Part shown: piece after piece, positions 6,273-7,544 of the stretch
How the letters are laid out: each line of letters begins with the position of its first letter
Position numbering within the stretch: position 1 is the first letter of the stretch
From: an uncultured Clostridia bacterium
GTDB lineage: Bacteria; Bacillota; Clostridia; Oscillospirales; Acutalibacteraceae
Length of the DNA stretch: 7,544 nucleotides
Assembly: GCA_947623765.1 (NCBI GenBank)
Contig: CANQIG010000090.1
Location: 1 to 7,544, forward strand
Direction: 5' to 3'
The notes under the pieces: model-generated
What the model saw: the letters and a program-made list of their open reading frames with translations, nothing else
Told to the model about the DNA's origin: nothing
Database searches by the model: none
Position numbers and translations under genes: made by a program

Positions 6273-6292
6273 AAAGCGGGCGGCGTTCCCGC
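6273..6292 (-). terminator. Possible weak terminator after sigE
   Basis: GCGGG (6276-6280) and CCCGC (6288-6292) can pair around a 7-base loop just after the sigE stop codon, followed on the minus strand by only TTT. This is weak, so some read-through into the zinc-ribbon operon is possible. Confidence 0.35.
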
Positions 6293-7009
6293 CTATCCCG
6301 CCTTCATCATGTCCTGCCTTAGGCGCTGCAGGATGCGCTTTTCGAGCCGGGAGATGTACGACTGCGAGATGCCGAGGACGTCCGCGACCTCCTTTTGCGT
6401 GTGCTCCTTTCGGCGGCCGAGGCCGTAGCGCAGCTCCATGATCTGCCGGTCGCGCGGCTGGAGGTTCGCGACGGCTTCGAGCAGCACCTTCTTCTCCGCC
6501 TCCTGCTCGATGTCCCGGTTCACCTCGTCCGGGTCGCTGCCGAGCAGGTCGGAGAGCAGCAGCTCGTTGCCGTCCCAGTCGACGTTCAGGGGATCGTCGA
6601 GCGAGACCTCGTTTTTGAGCTGGGCGCTCTTGCGCAGGAACATCAGGATCTCGTTCTCGATGCAGCGCGAGGCGTAGGTGGCGAGCTTGATGTTGCGCTC
6701 GACGCTGAAGGTGTTCACCGCCTTGATGAGCCCGATGGTGCCGATGGAGATGAGGTCCTCGGTGCACGCGCCGGGGGAGTCGAACTTCTTCGCGATGTAC
6801 ACGACGAGCCGGAGGTTGTGCGTGATGAGCGGGTCGCGCGCGCCGGGCACGCCCGCCCGGATGTTCGCGAAGACCTGCTGTTCCTCCTCCCTAGTGAGGG
6901 GCGGGGGAAGCGTCTCGGGGCCGTGGATGTAGTGGCACGCGCCGCCGTTGAGCCGAAGGACGAGCCGGGCGAAGAGGAGCCGCGCCCGGCGGAGCAGAGC
7001 AGAAAGCAT
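6293..7009 (-). CDS. sigE: Sporulation sigma factor SigE (pro-sigma-E, mother-cell specific)
   Basis: The 238-residue precursor of sigma-E, the early mother-cell sigma factor of endospore formation. Residues 1 to about 27 form the basic-hydrophobic pro-sequence that holds it inactive at the membrane until SpoIIGA cuts it. Just after comes HYIHGPETLPPPL (26-38), close to the B. subtilis cleavage region. Region 2 follows with NLRLVVYIAKKF (65-76), DLISIGTIGLIKAVNTF (85-101) and KLATYASRCIENEILMFLR (108-126). The conserved NVDWDGNELLLSDLLG (142-157) separates sigma-E from sigma-K. Region 4 carries the helix-turn-helix TQKEVADVLGISQSYISRLE (204-223). The ATG at 7007-7009 has AGGAG 7 bases upstream (7017-7021). 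It lies 20 bases after the last spoIIGA fragment, consistent with a spoIIGA-sigE operon. In Bacillus sigG follows; here it does not. Confidence 0.95.
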   Translation of the reverse strand: MLSALLRRARLLFARLVLRLNGGACHYIHGPETLPPPLTREEEQQVFANIRAGVPGARDPLITHNLRLVVYIAKKFDSPGACTEDLISIGTIGLIKAVNTFSVERNIKLATYASRCIENEILMFLRKSAQLKNEVSLDDPLNVDWDGNELLLSDLLGSDPDEVNRDIEQEAEKKVLLEAVANLQPRDRQIMELRYGLGRRKEHTQKEVADVLGISQSYISRLEKRILQRLRQDMMKAG

Positions 7010-7029
7010 GGCGATTCTCCTTGTTTCTT

Positions 7030-7248
7030 TTATTTTTCGGGATGGGGTGCGGTGTCGGAGAGCGCGGGAGGCAGGAGGGCGGCGAACGCGCCGCCGGAAA
7101 GGGGCTTGTCGGAGACGGCGACCCAGCCGCGCACGGGGGAGCCGTAGACGGTGAGGCAGTCCGGGCGAAAGGCGGGGAGGACGCCGTCCGCGCCGAGGGA
7201 CTGGAACGGCACGAGGCGGAGGCCGGGCGGCAGGAGCGGCGCGGTCAT
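7030..7248 (-). CDS. SpoIIGA C-terminal fragment, copy A (next to sigE)
   Basis: A 72-residue frame matching, by eye, the C-terminal part of SpoIIGA, the aspartic protease that activates pro-sigma-E: LRLVPFQSLGADGVLPAFRP followed by VRGWVAVSDKPLSGG and ALLPPAL. SpoIIGA is normally near 300 residues with an N-terminal membrane domain and a catalytic Asp upstream of this part. Neither is present, so this product alone cannot be a protease. Its ATG overlaps the stop of copy B as ATGA, and no Shine-Dalgarno is evident, so any translation would depend on coupling. It lacks nine codons found in copy B and differs from it at about a dozen residues, yet its frame is intact. It is the true operon end next to sigE. 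It may be a gene remnant rather than a functional gene. Confidence 0.6.
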   Translation of the reverse strand: MTAPLLPPGLRLVPFQSLGADGVLPAFRPDCLTVYGSPVRGWVAVSDKPLSGGAFAALLPPALSDTAPHPEK

Positions 7249-7490
7249 GTTTCGGGGTTGGATGCGGTGTCGAGGAGGGTCGGAGGCAGGAGGGCGGTGA
7301 ACGCGCCGCCGGAGAGGGGCTTTTCGGAGACGGCGACCCAGCCGCGCACGGGGGAGCCTTGGACGGTGAGGCGGTCCGGGCGGAAGGCGGGGAGCACGCC
7401 GTCTGCGCCGAGGGATGAGAACGGCACGAGGCGAAGGCCGGGGCCGTCCGGGGCCGACGGGAAGCCCGGCGGCAGGAGCGGCGCGGTCAT
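7245..7490 (-). CDS. SpoIIGA C-terminal fragment, copy B
   Basis: An 81-residue frame that repeats copy A. After MTAPLLPPG it has nine extra residues (FPSAPDGPG), then LRLVPFSSLGADGVLPAFRP and VRGWVAVSEKPLSGG, ending in NPET. It has no membrane segment and no catalytic-Asp motif. Its start overlaps the stop of the upstream copy C as ATGA, and its own stop overlaps the start of copy A in the same way, so the copies lie in successive shifted frames. Its last residues are identical to the visible part of copy C, so the B/C duplication looks more recent than A/B. It may be a non-functional duplication product. Confidence 0.55.
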   Translation of the reverse strand: MTAPLLPPGFPSAPDGPGLRLVPFSSLGADGVLPAFRPDRLTVQGSPVRGWVAVSEKPLSGGAFTALLPPTLLDTASNPET

Positions 7491-7544
7491 GTTTCGGGGT
7501 TGGATGCGGTGTCGAGGAGGGTCGGAGGCAGGAGGGCGGTGAAC
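7487..7544 (-). CDS. spoIIGA: 3' end of spoIIGA, or a further fragment copy C (runs off the window)
   Basis: The last 18 codons and stop of a leftward frame entering from the right edge, reading FTALLPPTLLDTASNPET. From 7491 to 7544 it is identical, base for base, to 7249-7302 in copy B. Given the place just upstream of sigE, this is either the end of the intact spoIIGA gene or another copy in the array; the window stops before that can be told. Confidence 0.6.
   Translation of the reverse strand, partial: FTALLPPTLLDTASNPET

Larger units (their letters stand above)
7034..7544 (-). repeat. Tandem repeat of the spoIIGA 3' end, at least 2.2 units
   Basis: Three head-to-tail units: A (7034-7248, 215 bp), B (7249-7490, 242 bp) and the first 54 bp of C (7491-7544). 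The B-to-C period is 242 bp with no differences in the 54 bp visible. A and B align along their length with a single 27-bp gap (the nine codons missing from A) and roughly a dozen substituted codons in the central part plus a more diverged tail. About half of the changed codons in the central part are silent. The repeat boundary lies exactly at the ATGA junctions. Confidence 0.9.

Noticed and set aside
6395..7147. A 250-codon plus-strand frame opposite sigE
   Set aside because: Antisense shadow of a well-conserved sigma factor gene; no ribosome site or recognisable domain.
7021..7542. A 173-codon plus-strand frame across the repeat array, itself with an internal repeat
   Set aside because: The internal repeat simply mirrors the minus-strand tandem units, and the product is low-complexity Gly/Arg/Ala. 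The minus-strand frames match SpoIIGA.
7034..7544. CRISPR or minisatellite reading of the right-end repeats
   Set aside because: Units are over 200 bp, contiguous with no spacers, and coding; they are duplicated gene ends.

Overview
The window looks like a chromosomal segment from a high-GC, endospore-forming member of the Clostridia (Oscillospirales-like is my guess). The coding stretches I counted run at about 63-72% GC. The right end carries the sporulation factor sigma-E next to the 3' end of its activating protease gene spoIIGA. The proteins resemble Firmicutes families throughout. No tRNA, rRNA, CRISPR array or transposase is visible.

Layout from left to right: (1) The last 600 codons of pnp (polynucleotide phosphorylase) on the + strand, ending in an Arg/Asp-rich tail. 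(2) A 253-bp non-coding stretch with two strong hairpin terminators and, between them, an in-frame partial copy of the pnp tail. (3) A divergent pair: a minus-strand gene for a two-helix membrane protein with a long coiled coil, and a plus-strand XRE-family repressor. They share a 169-bp control region containing two sigma-A-like promoters and four half-sites spaced exactly 26 bp apart. This island is much more AT-rich (37-43% GC in the lines counted) than its surroundings. (4) A bidirectional terminator separating the repressor from the next leftward operon. (5) A leftward operon starting at a good sigma-A promoter near 6187-6215: a small membrane zinc-ribbon protein, a Gfo/Idh/MocA-family oxidoreductase and an AI-2E/PerM-family permease. 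(6) Further right and also leftward, sigE, preceded by tandem copies of the 3' end of spoIIGA that run off the window edge.

How the parts work together: SpoIIGA is the membrane aspartic protease that removes the pro-peptide of pro-sigma-E, so spoIIGA and sigE form the usual activating pair of the mother-cell programme. The three-gene operon looks vegetative (sigma-A promoter), with no obvious shared pathway. The XRE repressor probably controls its divergent membrane neighbour and itself.

The most unusual element is the spoIIGA 3' array. At least three tandem units of about 215-242 bp each encode only the C-terminal 72-81 residues of SpoIIGA. The two complete units each open with their own ATG, which overlaps the stop of the unit before it (ATGA). 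This is either a real array of small, translationally coupled, protease-dead SpoIIGA C-terminal proteins, a decaying duplication, or an assembly artefact. The window ends inside it, so the intact gene is not visible.
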